This document shows, piece by piece, positions 43,161 to 51,460 of a stretch of 64,000 bases of DNA. Source of the DNA: Gammaproteobacteria bacterium (GTDB lineage: Bacteria > Pseudomonadota > Gammaproteobacteria > Ga0077554 > Ga007554). Location: assembly GCA_040183005.1 (NCBI GenBank), contig JAMPIW010000004.1, positions 124,001 to 188,000 on the forward strand, in the 5' to 3' direction. Both the position numbers and the translations under genes were made by a program. The notes beneath the pieces were generated by a model, which saw nothing but the letters and a program-made list of their open reading frames with translations, did not search any database and was not told the origin of the DNA. Within the stretch, counting starts at the first letter, position 1. Every line of letters begins with the position of its first letter.

Positions 43161-45209
43161 ATGCATTCCGAGTACCTGCAACCGTTGCTTGATTGGATCG
43201 CCCAACATCAAACCTGGGCGGGTCTTGCCGTTTTTCTGCTGTCCATCTCCGAGTCGCTGTTGATCGTGGGGCTGTTTGTGCCGGGCACAATAGTGATGTT
43301 CGGCATCGGCACGCTGGTGGCGACGGGCAGTCTTGAATTATGGGAGACGCTGGGCTGGGCGACGCTCGGCGCTATCGTCGGGGATGGCATCAGCTACTGG
43401 ATTGGCTATTACTACAAAGACCGCCTGCGCGGCATGTGGCCGCTGCGGCGCTACCCGTGGCTGGTAGCACGGGGCGAGACCTTTTTCCTGCGCCATGGCG
43501 GCAAGAGCGTGCTATTTGGGCGCTTCGTGGGGCCGGTACGGCCCATTATCCCGACTATCGCGGGAATGATGGGCATGTCCCCCATCCGCTTCACGGTGGT
43601 CAACGTCGCTTCGGCAGTTACCTGGGCGCCCGCCTATCTGCTGCCGGGAATCATTTTCGGTGCGTCGCTGGGACTTGCTTCGGAGGTCGCTTCACGCCTG
43701 GCGGTGCTAGTGGTGGGACTACTGGTGGGCGTGTGGCTGACGGTATGGGGGGTGCGCCGCCTGTTCCTGGCGTTGCAACCACGCGCCGGTGTGCAGCTGA
43801 CGCGTCTGCTGGCGTGGAGCCGCGCCCACCCGGTGCTCGGTGGTGTCACCGCAGCGGTGATCGACCCCGATCATCCCGAAGCCAAGGGTCTGGTTATCAT
43901 GGCGGGCATCCTGGCCCTCGCTTCGTGGGCCTTTTTGTGGACGGTGGGCCATGTGGTGAGTGGCAACCCGCTGGCCTATCTCGACAGCTCCGTTGCCCAT
44001 ATCATGCAGGGCCTGCGCACCCCCTGGGCGGATCAACTCATGGTGCTGTTGTCGGGGCTGGGCGATGCCTCCGCCGTCCTGCTGCTGGTGCTGGCGATCC
44101 TGCTGTGGCTGGCGTGGCAGCGCCGCTGGTTTGCTGCGGCCCATTGGGTGGCGGCGGTGGCCTTTGCCGCCCTGCTGCCGCTGATTCTCCAGGTAACGCT
44201 GGATGTACCGCGCCCGGAGGCCACCTATAACACACTAATAACACTGGGATTCCCTAGCGGCCATGCCGCGATGAGCATGATTATGTACGGCTTTCTCTCG
44301 GTACTCGTGGCGCGCGAACTGCCCGGCCACCAGCGTTGGCTGCCGTATGCCACAGGCGGCTTGATAATTATTGCTGTTTCGCTGTCACACCTGTATCTCG
44401 GCGCGCGTTCATTGTCGGATGTGCTGGGTGGCCTCACGCTGGGCCTGGCCTGGGTCGCGCTCTTGGGTATTGCCTATGTCAGACATCAACCACCCAGCTT
44501 GCCGGTGCGCGGGATGCTCATCGCAATGCTGGCGGCGCTGGTAGTGGGCGGGGGCTGGTATATCAGCCGTCACTATGACCAGGATCTGCAGCGTTACGCG
44601 CCCCGTTATGCGATTCGCACACTGGACACCCAGGCGTGGTGGACGCACGAATGGCAAACCTTGCCCGCCCGCCGCATCGACCTGGGTGGCGGGCTGGAGC
44701 AGCCCCTCACGGTACAGTGGGCGGGGACTATTGAAAATCTGCGCAGACATTTACAGGCGCAGGGCTGGCGCACCCCGGCGTCGCTCAGTTCCGCCGGGAT
44801 GCTGAACTGGCTGACACCCAACCCTGCTCTTGCGCAACTGCCGGTATTGCCGCAGGCGCATGATGGCCGTCATGAGGCGCTGCTGCTGGTTCGCGCCACG
44901 GCGACGAAAGACCGTCAGCTTGTGTTGCGCCTATGGCCGTCCGACACCACGTTGGATCAGGCCTTGCCGGGGCAGGAGGTCCCACTATGGGTCGGCACCG
45001 TAACCTGGCAGCATTTGGCACACCCACTGCCGCTGTTTACCGTCCCATTCACCGAAAACAAATTTGACGGCCCGCTGCGCGAGCTGCAGCCCTTTCTCAC
45101 TGGCATTACCTGGCAGTTGGTTCAGCGCCCCTCGGCGCAAAATGCGCAGTGGAACGGTGGCGTGACCTTGATATCACAGCAACCGCTCGCGGCGGGGAAG
45201 CGTCCGTGA
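43161..45209 (+). CDS. lssY: DedA-PAP2-LssY_C membrane protein
   Basis: A 682-residue inner-membrane protein with three parts. The DedA domain (about 1-205) contains LIVGLFVPGTIVMFGIGTLV, GDGISYWIGYYYKDRL and GRFVGPVRPIIPTIAGMMGM. The PAP2 domain (about 255-440) has DVPRPE, GFPSGHAAMSMIMYG and SLSHLYLGARSLSDVLGG. The LssY C-terminal domain spans about 490-675. The PAP2 site is altered: motif 3 normally reads SRxxxxxHxxxD but here the Arg and His are exchanged (SHxxxxxRxxxD), and the motif 1 lysine appears to be Gln. Phosphatase activity is therefore doubtful. It overlaps dgkA, which suits a role in lipid phosphate turnover or transport. Confidence 0.85.
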   Translation: MHSEYLQPLLDWIAQHQTWAGLAVFLLSISESLLIVGLFVPGTIVMFGIGTLVATGSLELWETLGWATLGAIVGDGISYWIGYYYKDRLRGMWPLRRYPWLVARGETFFLRHGGKSVLFGRFVGPVRPIIPTIAGMMGMSPIRFTVVNVASAVTWAPAYLLPGIIFGASLGLASEVASRLAVLVVGLLVGVWLTVWGVRRLFLALQPRAGVQLTRLLAWSRAHPVLGGVTAAVIDPDHPEAKGLVIMAGILALASWAFLWTVGHVVSGNPLAYLDSSVAHIMQGLRTPWADQLMVLLSGLGDASAVLLLVLAILLWLAWQRRWFAAAHWVAAVAFAALLPLILQVTLDVPRPEATYNTLITLGFPSGHAAMSMIMYGFLSVLVARELPGHQRWLPYATGGLIIIAVSLSHLYLGARSLSDVLGGLTLGLAWVALLGIAYVRHQPPSLPVRGMLIAMLAALVVGGGWYISRHYDQDLQRYAPRYAIRTLDTQAWWTHEWQTLPARRIDLGGGLEQPLTVQWAGTIENLRRHLQAQGWRTPASLSSAGMLNWLTPNPALAQLPVLPQAHDGRHEALLLVRATATKDRQLVLRLWPSDTTLDQALPGQEVPLWVGTVTWQHLAHPLPLFTVPFTENKFDGPLRELQPFLTGITWQLVQRPSAQNAQWNGGVTLISQQPLAAGKRP

Positions 45210-45562
45210 AAAACCAGGGCTTGGCCGCGCGCCTGGGCTTCGCCTGGGCAGGCCTGTGTGCGGCATGGCGTAGCGAAAGCAGCCTGCGCACGCAGGTATG
45301 GATCGCGCTGGCAGTGATCCTCGTCATGGCGGTTTTACAGCCCGCGCCGCTGTGGTGGGCGCTGGTGGGAATGACGATTACCCTGGTGCTGGCGGCAGAA
45401 TTAATCAACACTGCATTGGAACATTTGGTGGATCATCTGCACCCCGAACGCCACCCGCGCATCAAAATCGTTAAAGATTGCGCCGCTGCTGCCGTTTTAG
45501 TTCTGAGCATAGGTGCGGTGTGGGTAGGCGTGCTTATGCTATTGTCCGTAATGGAGAATTAA
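45206..45562 (+). CDS. dgkA: Diacylglycerol kinase DgkA
   Basis: A 118-residue inner-membrane diacylglycerol kinase. It has the N-terminal AAWRSESSLRTQVWIA with the conserved Glu, LVGMTITLVLAAELINTALE (active-site Glu in the ELINTAxE motif), and HPRIKIVKDCAAAAVLV with the Lys-Asp pair. It recycles diacylglycerol formed during envelope glycan synthesis. The GTG start at 45206 overlaps the lssY stop (GTGA), with GGGGAAG upstream; longer in-frame readings lie inside lssY. Confidence 0.93.
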   Translation: MKNQGLAARLGFAWAGLCAAWRSESSLRTQVWIALAVILVMAVLQPAPLWWALVGMTITLVLAAELINTALEHLVDHLHPERHPRIKIVKDCAAAAVLVLSIGAVWVGVLMLLSVMEN

Positions 45563-45588
45563 CCCAGATATTTCACGGAGCTCAGATA

Positions 45589-47139
45589 TTGGAACAATCG
45601 CAGACCCTCAGGGATATCTACGCACAGATGGACCACATGGGCGATTTGCCGGTGTTCAGCGCCAGCGTCAACCGCATCCGCCTGGTCAGCACTCATCCTG
45701 ACAGCAATGCCATGGATTTGGCACAGGAGGTGCTGAAAGACACAAATTTGAGCGTCAAGCTGCTGCGTCTGGCCAATTCATCCCATTACAATCGCGGCCT
45801 GGGCAAGCTTGGGTCCATCTCCCGCGCAGTGATCCTGCTGGGTTTCAATACGGTCAAAAACCTGGGCTTCACGCTGAAGTTCATCGAAAGCTTTCAGCAA
45901 GACCACCCAGGCATAGACATGGGCAAGATTCTGGTACGGTGTTACCTCACTGCTGGCTTTGTACGCAATGTGGCGATCAAATGTGGCATAAAGGATGCTG
46001 AAGAAAGTTACATCTGCGCGTTGCTGCATAACCTCGGAGAGGTGGCGTGCGCCTACTTCCTGCCTGGGAAATATATCGAACTTCTCAACCTGAAAAAATC
46101 CCAAACACTACGCGGCGGGGAGGCCGAGCAGGCCGTACTGGGAATGTCATTTATAAACATAGGCAAAGCGCTAGCGACAAACTGGGGATTTCCTTCTACA
46201 GTGACCAGCACCATGGCCGATTACCTGCCCGACCGTGAGGGACCGATACGCAGCAGCGGCCAGCTAAACCGCGCGCTGTCATCACTGGCCAGCCGGGTGG
46301 TCGACCAATTATACGTAGAGCATGCCCCTTCCGAAATGACTTTCCAGCATCTTCTCGGTGACCTGGCCAAGGCCGCCGGCACCGATGTCGGAGTGATAGA
46401 AGAGAAACTGTCCGCTTCCTTCAAGATGTCATGCGACCTGGCGGGGGAATATGGGCTCAACAGGAAGATGCTCCAGCCGTTGATGAGAGAAGGTGAAGAC
46501 GAATCGCGTGACAGGATAGCCCGTACCTTTGCCTATTACGCGGCCAATAAAAACCCGGCACCGGATAGCACAATCGCGGCCCTTATCGCCCCGCAAGACA
46601 CAGCGCCCCCCTCTGCCAGTCATAGCGGCAACCCCATGCTCCAACTGGAAACCATCCAACAGATCACCGGCCTCATCACCCATTCGGCCAGCCTCAGCAC
46701 GATCTTTCTCAAAGTGCTGGAAGGCATCCATCTTGGCGTAGGTTTTGAACGGGTGGTACTGTGTCTGTTGAGCACGGATCGTGCGTCTTATTCCGGCAGG
46801 CTTGCGCTTGGGGAAGGTGCGGAAGACCTCAAGCGCTACTTTTGTTTACAGATCAACACCGCGCGCGACTTACTTTCAAAGGTGCTCATGGAAGGCAACG
46901 AGTTGGTCGTCGAAAATGTTTCGGATGCTTCCTGGCGCGGCCTGATACGCGACGATTTTTTTGCCCGCACCAAGGCATCCAGTTTTATGCTGTCGTCCCT
47001 GCACCATCGCGACAAACCCGTGGGGCTGTTTTATGCTGACAAGGCCATCTCAAACTCGCCGATTACCGCCGGAGAGCGGCGCGGCTTCTCGCAATTTGTT
47101 GCACAGGCGAAACTCGCCCTACTGCATCTCAACAAGTAA
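45589..47139 (+). CDS. HDOD-domain protein with a C-terminal GAF-like domain
   Basis: About 516 residues. The N-terminal HDOD domain (about 15-215) has LPVFSASVNRIRLVSTHPDS, LLRLANSSHYNRG, ISRAVILLGFNTVKNLGFTL, and EESYICALLHNLGEVACAYF in place of the HD motif. A helical region follows, then a GAF-like segment (about 355-510, MLQLETIQQITGLITHSASL to SFMLSSLHHRDKPVGLFYAD). HDOD proteins act in signalling, often with cyclic dinucleotides or chemotaxis. The TTG start at 45589 has GGAG eight bases upstream; ATG at 45628 is the alternative. The function of this protein is not known. Confidence 0.82.
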   Translation: MEQSQTLRDIYAQMDHMGDLPVFSASVNRIRLVSTHPDSNAMDLAQEVLKDTNLSVKLLRLANSSHYNRGLGKLGSISRAVILLGFNTVKNLGFTLKFIESFQQDHPGIDMGKILVRCYLTAGFVRNVAIKCGIKDAEESYICALLHNLGEVACAYFLPGKYIELLNLKKSQTLRGGEAEQAVLGMSFINIGKALATNWGFPSTVTSTMADYLPDREGPIRSSGQLNRALSSLASRVVDQLYVEHAPSEMTFQHLLGDLAKAAGTDVGVIEEKLSASFKMSCDLAGEYGLNRKMLQPLMREGEDESRDRIARTFAYYAANKNPAPDSTIAALIAPQDTAPPSASHSGNPMLQLETIQQITGLITHSASLSTIFLKVLEGIHLGVGFERVVLCLLSTDRASYSGRLALGEGAEDLKRYFCLQINTARDLLSKVLMEGNELVVENVSDASWRGLIRDDFFARTKASSFMLSSLHHRDKPVGLFYADKAISNSPITAGERRGFSQFVAQAKLALLHLNK

Positions 47140-47161
47140 CCAAATCGGGTGCCAGCAAGCC

Positions 47162-47905
47162 ATGAGCCAATACCCTGTACACATTTATAACGGCGTCGAT
47201 GCGTTAAGCCGCGCCGCCGCGCAACGCTGGATTGAGCTTGCAGATCAGGCCATCCAGGCGCGAGGGCAATTCCATATCGCACTCTCCGGCGGCACGACCC
47301 CGCGCAGCCTGTATGAGCGCCTGACTGCACCGGAGTTTGCCGGGCGCGTGGACTGGCGGCATGTCCATGTCTGGTTCGGCGACGAGCGCAGCGTCCCCCC
47401 CGATCACCCCGACAGCAATTACCGCATGGCCTGTGAGGCGTTGTTGAGCCATGTGCCGATTCCGCCCACGCAAGTGCATCGTATCGAGGCCGAGAAAGAC
47501 GGTGCCGCACAGGCCTATGAGGCCCTGATTACCGCCTCTATTCCAAGTCCTGTAGCAGGCGTGGCGCAATTTGACCTGATCCTGCTCGGGCTGGGACCAG
47601 ATGGCCATGTAGCATCGCTGTTTCCCGACACAGCCATTCTCCAGGAGCGCATACGCCAGGTTGCTGCCGTGTATGTTGATAAGCTGAACACCTGGCGCAT
47701 CAGCCTGACGCTGCCGGTTATCGACAACGCCAGGCACATCATGATATTTGTGGCAGGGGCAGGAAAAGCGGAGATCATGCGCCAGATACTCACGGAAGAC
47801 CCGCGTACCGTACCGTATCCCGTGCAAATGATTCGTCCCGCCGGGATGTTCGATTGGTATCTCGACGCCGCCGCCGCGCAGGCATTGCCGGAGGCCCAGC
47901 CATGA
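47162..47905 (+). CDS. pgl: 6-phosphogluconolactonase Pgl
   Basis: A 247-residue cytosolic enzyme of the oxidative pentose phosphate and Entner-Doudoroff pathways. It belongs to the DevB/SOL type: FHIALSGGTTPRSLYERL, VHVWFGDERSVPPDHPDSNY, and LILLGLGPDGHVASLFPDT with the catalytic-site residues. It overlaps glk by four bases (ATGA), so the two are translated together and form a glucose-6-phosphate branch. Zwf is not in the window. Confidence 0.96.
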   Translation: MSQYPVHIYNGVDALSRAAAQRWIELADQAIQARGQFHIALSGGTTPRSLYERLTAPEFAGRVDWRHVHVWFGDERSVPPDHPDSNYRMACEALLSHVPIPPTQVHRIEAEKDGAAQAYEALITASIPSPVAGVAQFDLILLGLGPDGHVASLFPDTAILQERIRQVAAVYVDKLNTWRISLTLPVIDNARHIMIFVAGAGKAEIMRQILTEDPRTVPYPVQMIRPAGMFDWYLDAAAAQALPEAQP

Positions 47906-48948
47906 GGGTGCTGGCGGGCGATCTCGGCGGCACCAAGACACTGCTGCAAATAGCGGATCTCAACGGCAAAGATTATCAGGTTCTGCACGAGCAACGCCTG
48001 GAAAACTGTCATTACAGCGAGTTACTGCCGCTGATCCAGGATTTTCTGCACGCCGCGCCCGTAGCATCCGGCATTGAACATGCCTGCATTGCCGTTGCCG
48101 GCCCCATCAGCACAACCGCCACCGGCCAATACGCAAAGGTCACCAATCTGCCTTGGCACATTGACGCCCAGCCGCTCGCCGCTGCACTTAACATCCCCCG
48201 GCTGTCCCTGATCAACGACTTTCAGGCGGTGGGGTACGGCATCGAGACGCTTGCAGCGGATGACATTTCTGTGTTGCAGGCCAGCCAGCCACAACCCCAT
48301 GCGCCACGCATGATTATCGGCGCGGGCACCGGCCTGGGCGTGGGTCAAATGATCTGGCAAGGCGAGCGCTACGAAGTCATCCCCTCCGAGGGCGGCCATG
48401 CCGATTTTGCCCCCGTGGACGAAGCGCAGATCGGGCTGCTGCGCTATATGCAGCGCCACTATGCCCATGTCTCCTACGACCGCATCCTGTCCGGACCGGG
48501 GCTGGCGCATATCTACTCTTTTTTGCATGAAACCGCCGGCGCATCACCTGCCGAGTTACAGAAAATCATGCAACACCCCGACCCCGGAGCGGAGATCTCC
48601 GCGTCCGCCGGTATTGGTGGAGACCCCTTGGCACGCGCCGCGCTGGACATGTTTGTATCGATCTACGGCGCACAGGCGGGTAACCTCGCCCTCATCAATC
48701 TGGCCTTTGGCGGAGTCTACATCGCCGGAGGCATTGCCCCCAAAATCCTGAGCCACATCACCTCCGGCGCGTTCATGCGCGCCTTCACCAACAAAGGCAG
48801 GATGTCTACGCTGTTGGGCAGCGTGCCTGTGTATATAATCATCAATCCCAAGGTGGGGCTGATGGGTGCGGCGCTGGCTGCGGCGCGTCTTTGTGGAGTG
48901 ATTGCACAACCAGGCAGTTCCACACCACGCGAATATATTGTCATGTAG
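47902..48948 (+). CDS. glk: Glucokinase
   Basis: A 348-residue ATP-dependent glucokinase. Phosphate 1 motif LAGDLGGTKT, glucose-contact INDFQAVGYGIETL with catalytic Asp, phosphate 2 IGAGTGLGVGQM, the EGGHADFAP segment, and the adenosine region GGVYIAGGIAPKI are all visible. The last 40 residues are somewhat longer than in the E. coli enzyme. It overlaps pgl by four bases. Confidence 0.95.
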   Translation: MRVLAGDLGGTKTLLQIADLNGKDYQVLHEQRLENCHYSELLPLIQDFLHAAPVASGIEHACIAVAGPISTTATGQYAKVTNLPWHIDAQPLAAALNIPRLSLINDFQAVGYGIETLAADDISVLQASQPQPHAPRMIIGAGTGLGVGQMIWQGERYEVIPSEGGHADFAPVDEAQIGLLRYMQRHYAHVSYDRILSGPGLAHIYSFLHETAGASPAELQKIMQHPDPGAEISASAGIGGDPLARAALDMFVSIYGAQAGNLALINLAFGGVYIAGGIAPKILSHITSGAFMRAFTNKGRMSTLLGSVPVYIIINPKVGLMGAALAAARLCGVIAQPGSSTPREYIVM

Positions 48949-49349
48949 AACTGGGCGGTAACCGGCATCAGGATTAAACTTCTCGAGTTCTTGTTACTCT
49001 GTGCCAACCCGTAACCCGCATTCCAGGTGATTGGTGTGCAGCGCCACGCTGGGATAAGATAAAAATCAGGGGTGCAGCACGCCGGGGGAGGCTTAGCAGG
49101 CCGCCTAGCGTGCACCAAAACCAGTCCTTGTGCCCGTTATGAAAGTAAAACAGCAGGATAAAATACCTTGTATACTATTTGCGTCAGCGCAGCGCCGGGA
49201 ACACATGATTAAAGCGTGCTGCGCAAGCAGAGTGGGGTGACGGTTATTTTATATAAGTTATTGTTTTTGTATCTTTATATATAAAGATATACTTGCTTTG
49301 TAATCAGTAGGCCGGGGGCTCGGCTCCTTCCGCCAGCATCATAAAATAA
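48949..49349. other. Non-coding stretch between glk and the J-domain gene
   Basis: 401 bases without a supported gene. A long hairpin lies at 49071-49116 (CACGC/GCGTG, extended by GGTG/CACC). TATACT at 49171-49176 is a good -10 but no -35 is seen. The end, 49240-49296, is very AT-rich and leads directly into a tRNA-like fragment (49297-49341). Confidence 0.6.
49297..49341 (+). repeat. Decayed 3' end of tRNA-Thr (TGT), likely attachment-site scar
   Basis: TTTGTAATCAGTAG matches the anticodon arm of tRNA-Thr(TGT). It is followed by a T-arm-like GGGGGCTCGGCTCC and an acceptor CGCCAGC-ATCA end in place of CGCCAGCACCA. Only 45 bases of tRNA are present: the 5' half is absent, and several substitutions break the conserved TTCGA and CCA. 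This is what an integrating element leaves when it duplicates the 3' end of a tRNA gene. Confidence 0.65.
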
Positions 49350-50864
49350 ATGAAAAAAACGCTTTACGATATTTTTGAGGTGAGCCCGGACGCCAATCCT
49401 GAGGCCATCAGAAACACTTACAAAAGCCTGGTGCAGCGTCACCACCCCGATAAAAATCAGGGTGATCCGCATGCTGAAGAGGTTCTCAAGGCGATCAACT
49501 TCGCCTACGGCGTCCTTTCCGACCCCATGAAGCGCCTGGCTTATGATGCCAGCCTCGCTGCCATTCAGGGCGTGCAAAATCCCGTTATCCCTTCAGAAGA
49601 TACTCCCCCAGAGGCTGCGGGCAAGCGGGCTGATGCTCGGCGCCGGGGCGCCAATGCCAATGGGGGGGGGGGCGTTTCGGCCTCCGAAACTGTTGAGTCC
49701 GAAGTGGAGCAGGTAGTACGTGTGCCCGCTCAGTCAAAGAATCGCCTGGTAGTAATGCTGCTGCTGGCGTTGCTGATAGGCGCCGTTCTGGTGTCGCTGT
49801 TGCCGGGAGGAGGTGGCCAGGATGATGTTACCTCACTTGCCGTCACGAAACCCGAGCATAAGCTTGATGTTGCGTCGGGTGATCAGGCAGCGCCAGCACT
49901 CCGTTCCTTGACGGAAGTGCGCCCCGTGCCAGACCGGCAGGCGACTCAAATTGCGCGTAGCGATAGTGAGAGACGCGCCAGTACGCAGACTGGTCAGCAA
50001 AATGTCGATGCTCTTCCCAATAAGCCGCAGGCTAAGGCTGAAGTGGTCGCCCGAATGCCTATCGTCAGGCAGAACAACGTTGCGGCACAGAGCGCCAAAA
50101 TTCAACCGACACCCCAGCCCTCCCTTGCTGCACGGAAGGGCATTGAAACGCCTAACGCCAAGCCTAAGGACGCTGTTCATCCTTTGCAGCCGCCTGCCGG
50201 GCCGCAGGCCAAGGCGAATGAGGGCAGCAAGAAACCAGTCAGTGAGCAGGGTAAAGCCGTGGCCATCAATACGCAAGGCGATGCAAAGCGCCAAGGTATT
50301 CCTGTACGGCCTTCGCCTCAAACGGGAGAGTTACCGGGCAAGGCTGTAGCCCAGGGCACAAAAACTCAACCGACACCCCAGATCTCCCTTGATACACGGG
50401 AGGGTGTTAAAACGCCGAATACCAAGCCCAAGGACGTTGTGCAGCGGCCTGCCGCCGATGCAAGTCAGCGAAGTATCCCTCCAGAGCAGTTTGCCCTGCA
50501 AGCGGAAGAGTTACCCGACAAAACCGCGGCCCAGAGAGATCCCATGGCACAGTACAAAAAAGGAATAATGTATGAGAAGGGGCAGGGTCTGCCGCAGGAT
50601 TTCAGTCAAGCTGCCCATTGGTACCGCCAGGCTGCCGAGCAAGGAATAGCCGATGCCCAATATCGTCTCGGAAAACTTTATACCGTGGGCAAGGGTGTGC
50701 CGATAGACAATTCCGAGGCCTACGCATGGCTGAGTCTAGCGGCTGCGGGCAACGTCGAAGCGGCGAAACCCATAGTGGATTATCTTGCCAGCACCATGAC
50801 GCCGGAGCAGCTCGCCAACGCCAAACGCAGGGCGGCGGCATTGCGGGCGCGGCATAAGCGTTAA
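49350..50864 (+). CDS. Membrane-anchored J-domain protein with Sel1 repeats
   Basis: A 504-residue protein. The J domain (about 3-70) has HPD at 32-34 in QRHHPDKNQGDP, so it should stimulate a DnaK-type chaperone. One membrane helix follows at about 131-150 (LVVMLLLALLIGAVLVSLLP). A long Pro/Ala/Lys/Gln-rich linker (about 155-395) contains two diverged copies of a unit TQPTPQxSLxxRxGxxTPNxKPKD. Two Sel1 repeats end the protein (DPMAQYKKGIMYEKGQGLPQ, then ADAQYRLGKLYTVGKG). With the J domain inside, the linker and repeats would be periplasmic. The ATG has no good ribosome binding site and follows the tRNA scar by nine bases. Its stop codon is also a transposition duplication. Confidence 0.82.
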   Translation: MKKTLYDIFEVSPDANPEAIRNTYKSLVQRHHPDKNQGDPHAEEVLKAINFAYGVLSDPMKRLAYDASLAAIQGVQNPVIPSEDTPPEAAGKRADARRRGANANGGGGVSASETVESEVEQVVRVPAQSKNRLVVMLLLALLIGAVLVSLLPGGGGQDDVTSLAVTKPEHKLDVASGDQAAPALRSLTEVRPVPDRQATQIARSDSERRASTQTGQQNVDALPNKPQAKAEVVARMPIVRQNNVAAQSAKIQPTPQPSLAARKGIETPNAKPKDAVHPLQPPAGPQAKANEGSKKPVSEQGKAVAINTQGDAKRQGIPVRPSPQTGELPGKAVAQGTKTQPTPQISLDTREGVKTPNTKPKDVVQRPAADASQRSIPPEQFALQAEELPDKTAAQRDPMAQYKKGIMYEKGQGLPQDFSQAAHWYRQAAEQGIADAQYRLGKLYTVGKGVPIDNSEAYAWLSLAAAGNVEAAKPIVDYLASTMTPEQLANAKRRAAALRARHKR

Positions 50865-51005
50865 GAACCTGTTCACGATCTCGATCAAGGGATGCAGCGC
50901 AAGGCATAAATGGCCGAAAAAGCGCAGCATACAAGTAGTATGTGAGCATTTTGAGGCCATTTTTAACGCCGCGATGCGCCCTTCAGCGAGATCGTGAACA
51001 GGTTC
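50865..51005 (+). mobile_element. Miniature inverted-repeat element (141 bp, TAA duplication)
   Basis: GAACCTGTTCACGATCTCG (50865-50883) and its exact complement at 50987-51005 form 19-bp perfect terminal repeats. TAA at 50862-50864 and 51006-51008 is a 3-bp duplication; the left TAA is also the stop codon of the J-domain gene. The interior carries no gene. End sequence and TNA duplication suggest mobilisation by an IS5-family transposase of the IS1031 type. Confidence 0.88.
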
Positions 51006-51011
51006 TAAGAG

Positions 51012-51332
51012 TCAATCCCAGCGGTCGTCCCGCACCTGTATTTCATTATCCTCTACCCGCACCGGGAAAGTGGCGGTGGGCTCATAGGCAGGAGCGGTCA
51101 ATGCCTCGCCGGTCTTGATGCAAAAGCGTGCGCCGTGACGGGGGCAAACGATGACGTCGCAGTCAATCTTGCCGCCGGTCAACAGCCCCCCGTCGTGGGT
51201 GCACACGTCCTCGATGGCGTAATATTCTCCGTCGATATTGAAGGTGGCGATCAGCACGCCATCGACATCGATAACCTTGCATGCTCCAGGGGCGATTTCA
51301 CCCGTTTTGGCGACGGTGATCCAATCAGACAT
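51012..51332 (-). CDS. Rieske-type [2Fe-2S] ferredoxin
   Basis: A small soluble Rieske protein of 106 residues. Cluster ligands are CTH in EDVCTHDGGLL and CPRH in VIVCPRHGARFCIKTG. The wording is close to the ferredoxin parts of ring-hydroxylating dioxygenases and to NirD-like proteins. It has no membrane anchor. The ATG at 51332 (MSDWITVAKTGEI) was preferred to an in-frame codon at 51356 because the conserved fold starts there. Its partner oxygenase or reductase is not nearby; the gene is 128 bases downstream of lpdA on the same strand. Confidence 0.92.
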   Translation of the reverse strand: MSDWITVAKTGEIAPGACKVIDVDGVLIATFNIDGEYYAIEDVCTHDGGLLTGGKIDCDVIVCPRHGARFCIKTGEALTAPAYEPTATFPVRVEDNEIQVRDDRWD

Positions 51333-51460
51333 GATGTTTCTCAAAAGTAGACTCATTGCCGGCTAATCCGACCCACGAATAAGCGGGCCTATATTCAATA
51401 CTGCTCACTTAACTACCGCGCCGAATAATAACAACATGGATCTCGATTATAGCGCACCAA

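Noticed and set aside
49071-49116. Hairpin after glk as an intrinsic terminator
   Set aside because: No T run follows on the plus strand; on the minus strand only a short T run lies some bases away. Left as an unassigned hairpin.
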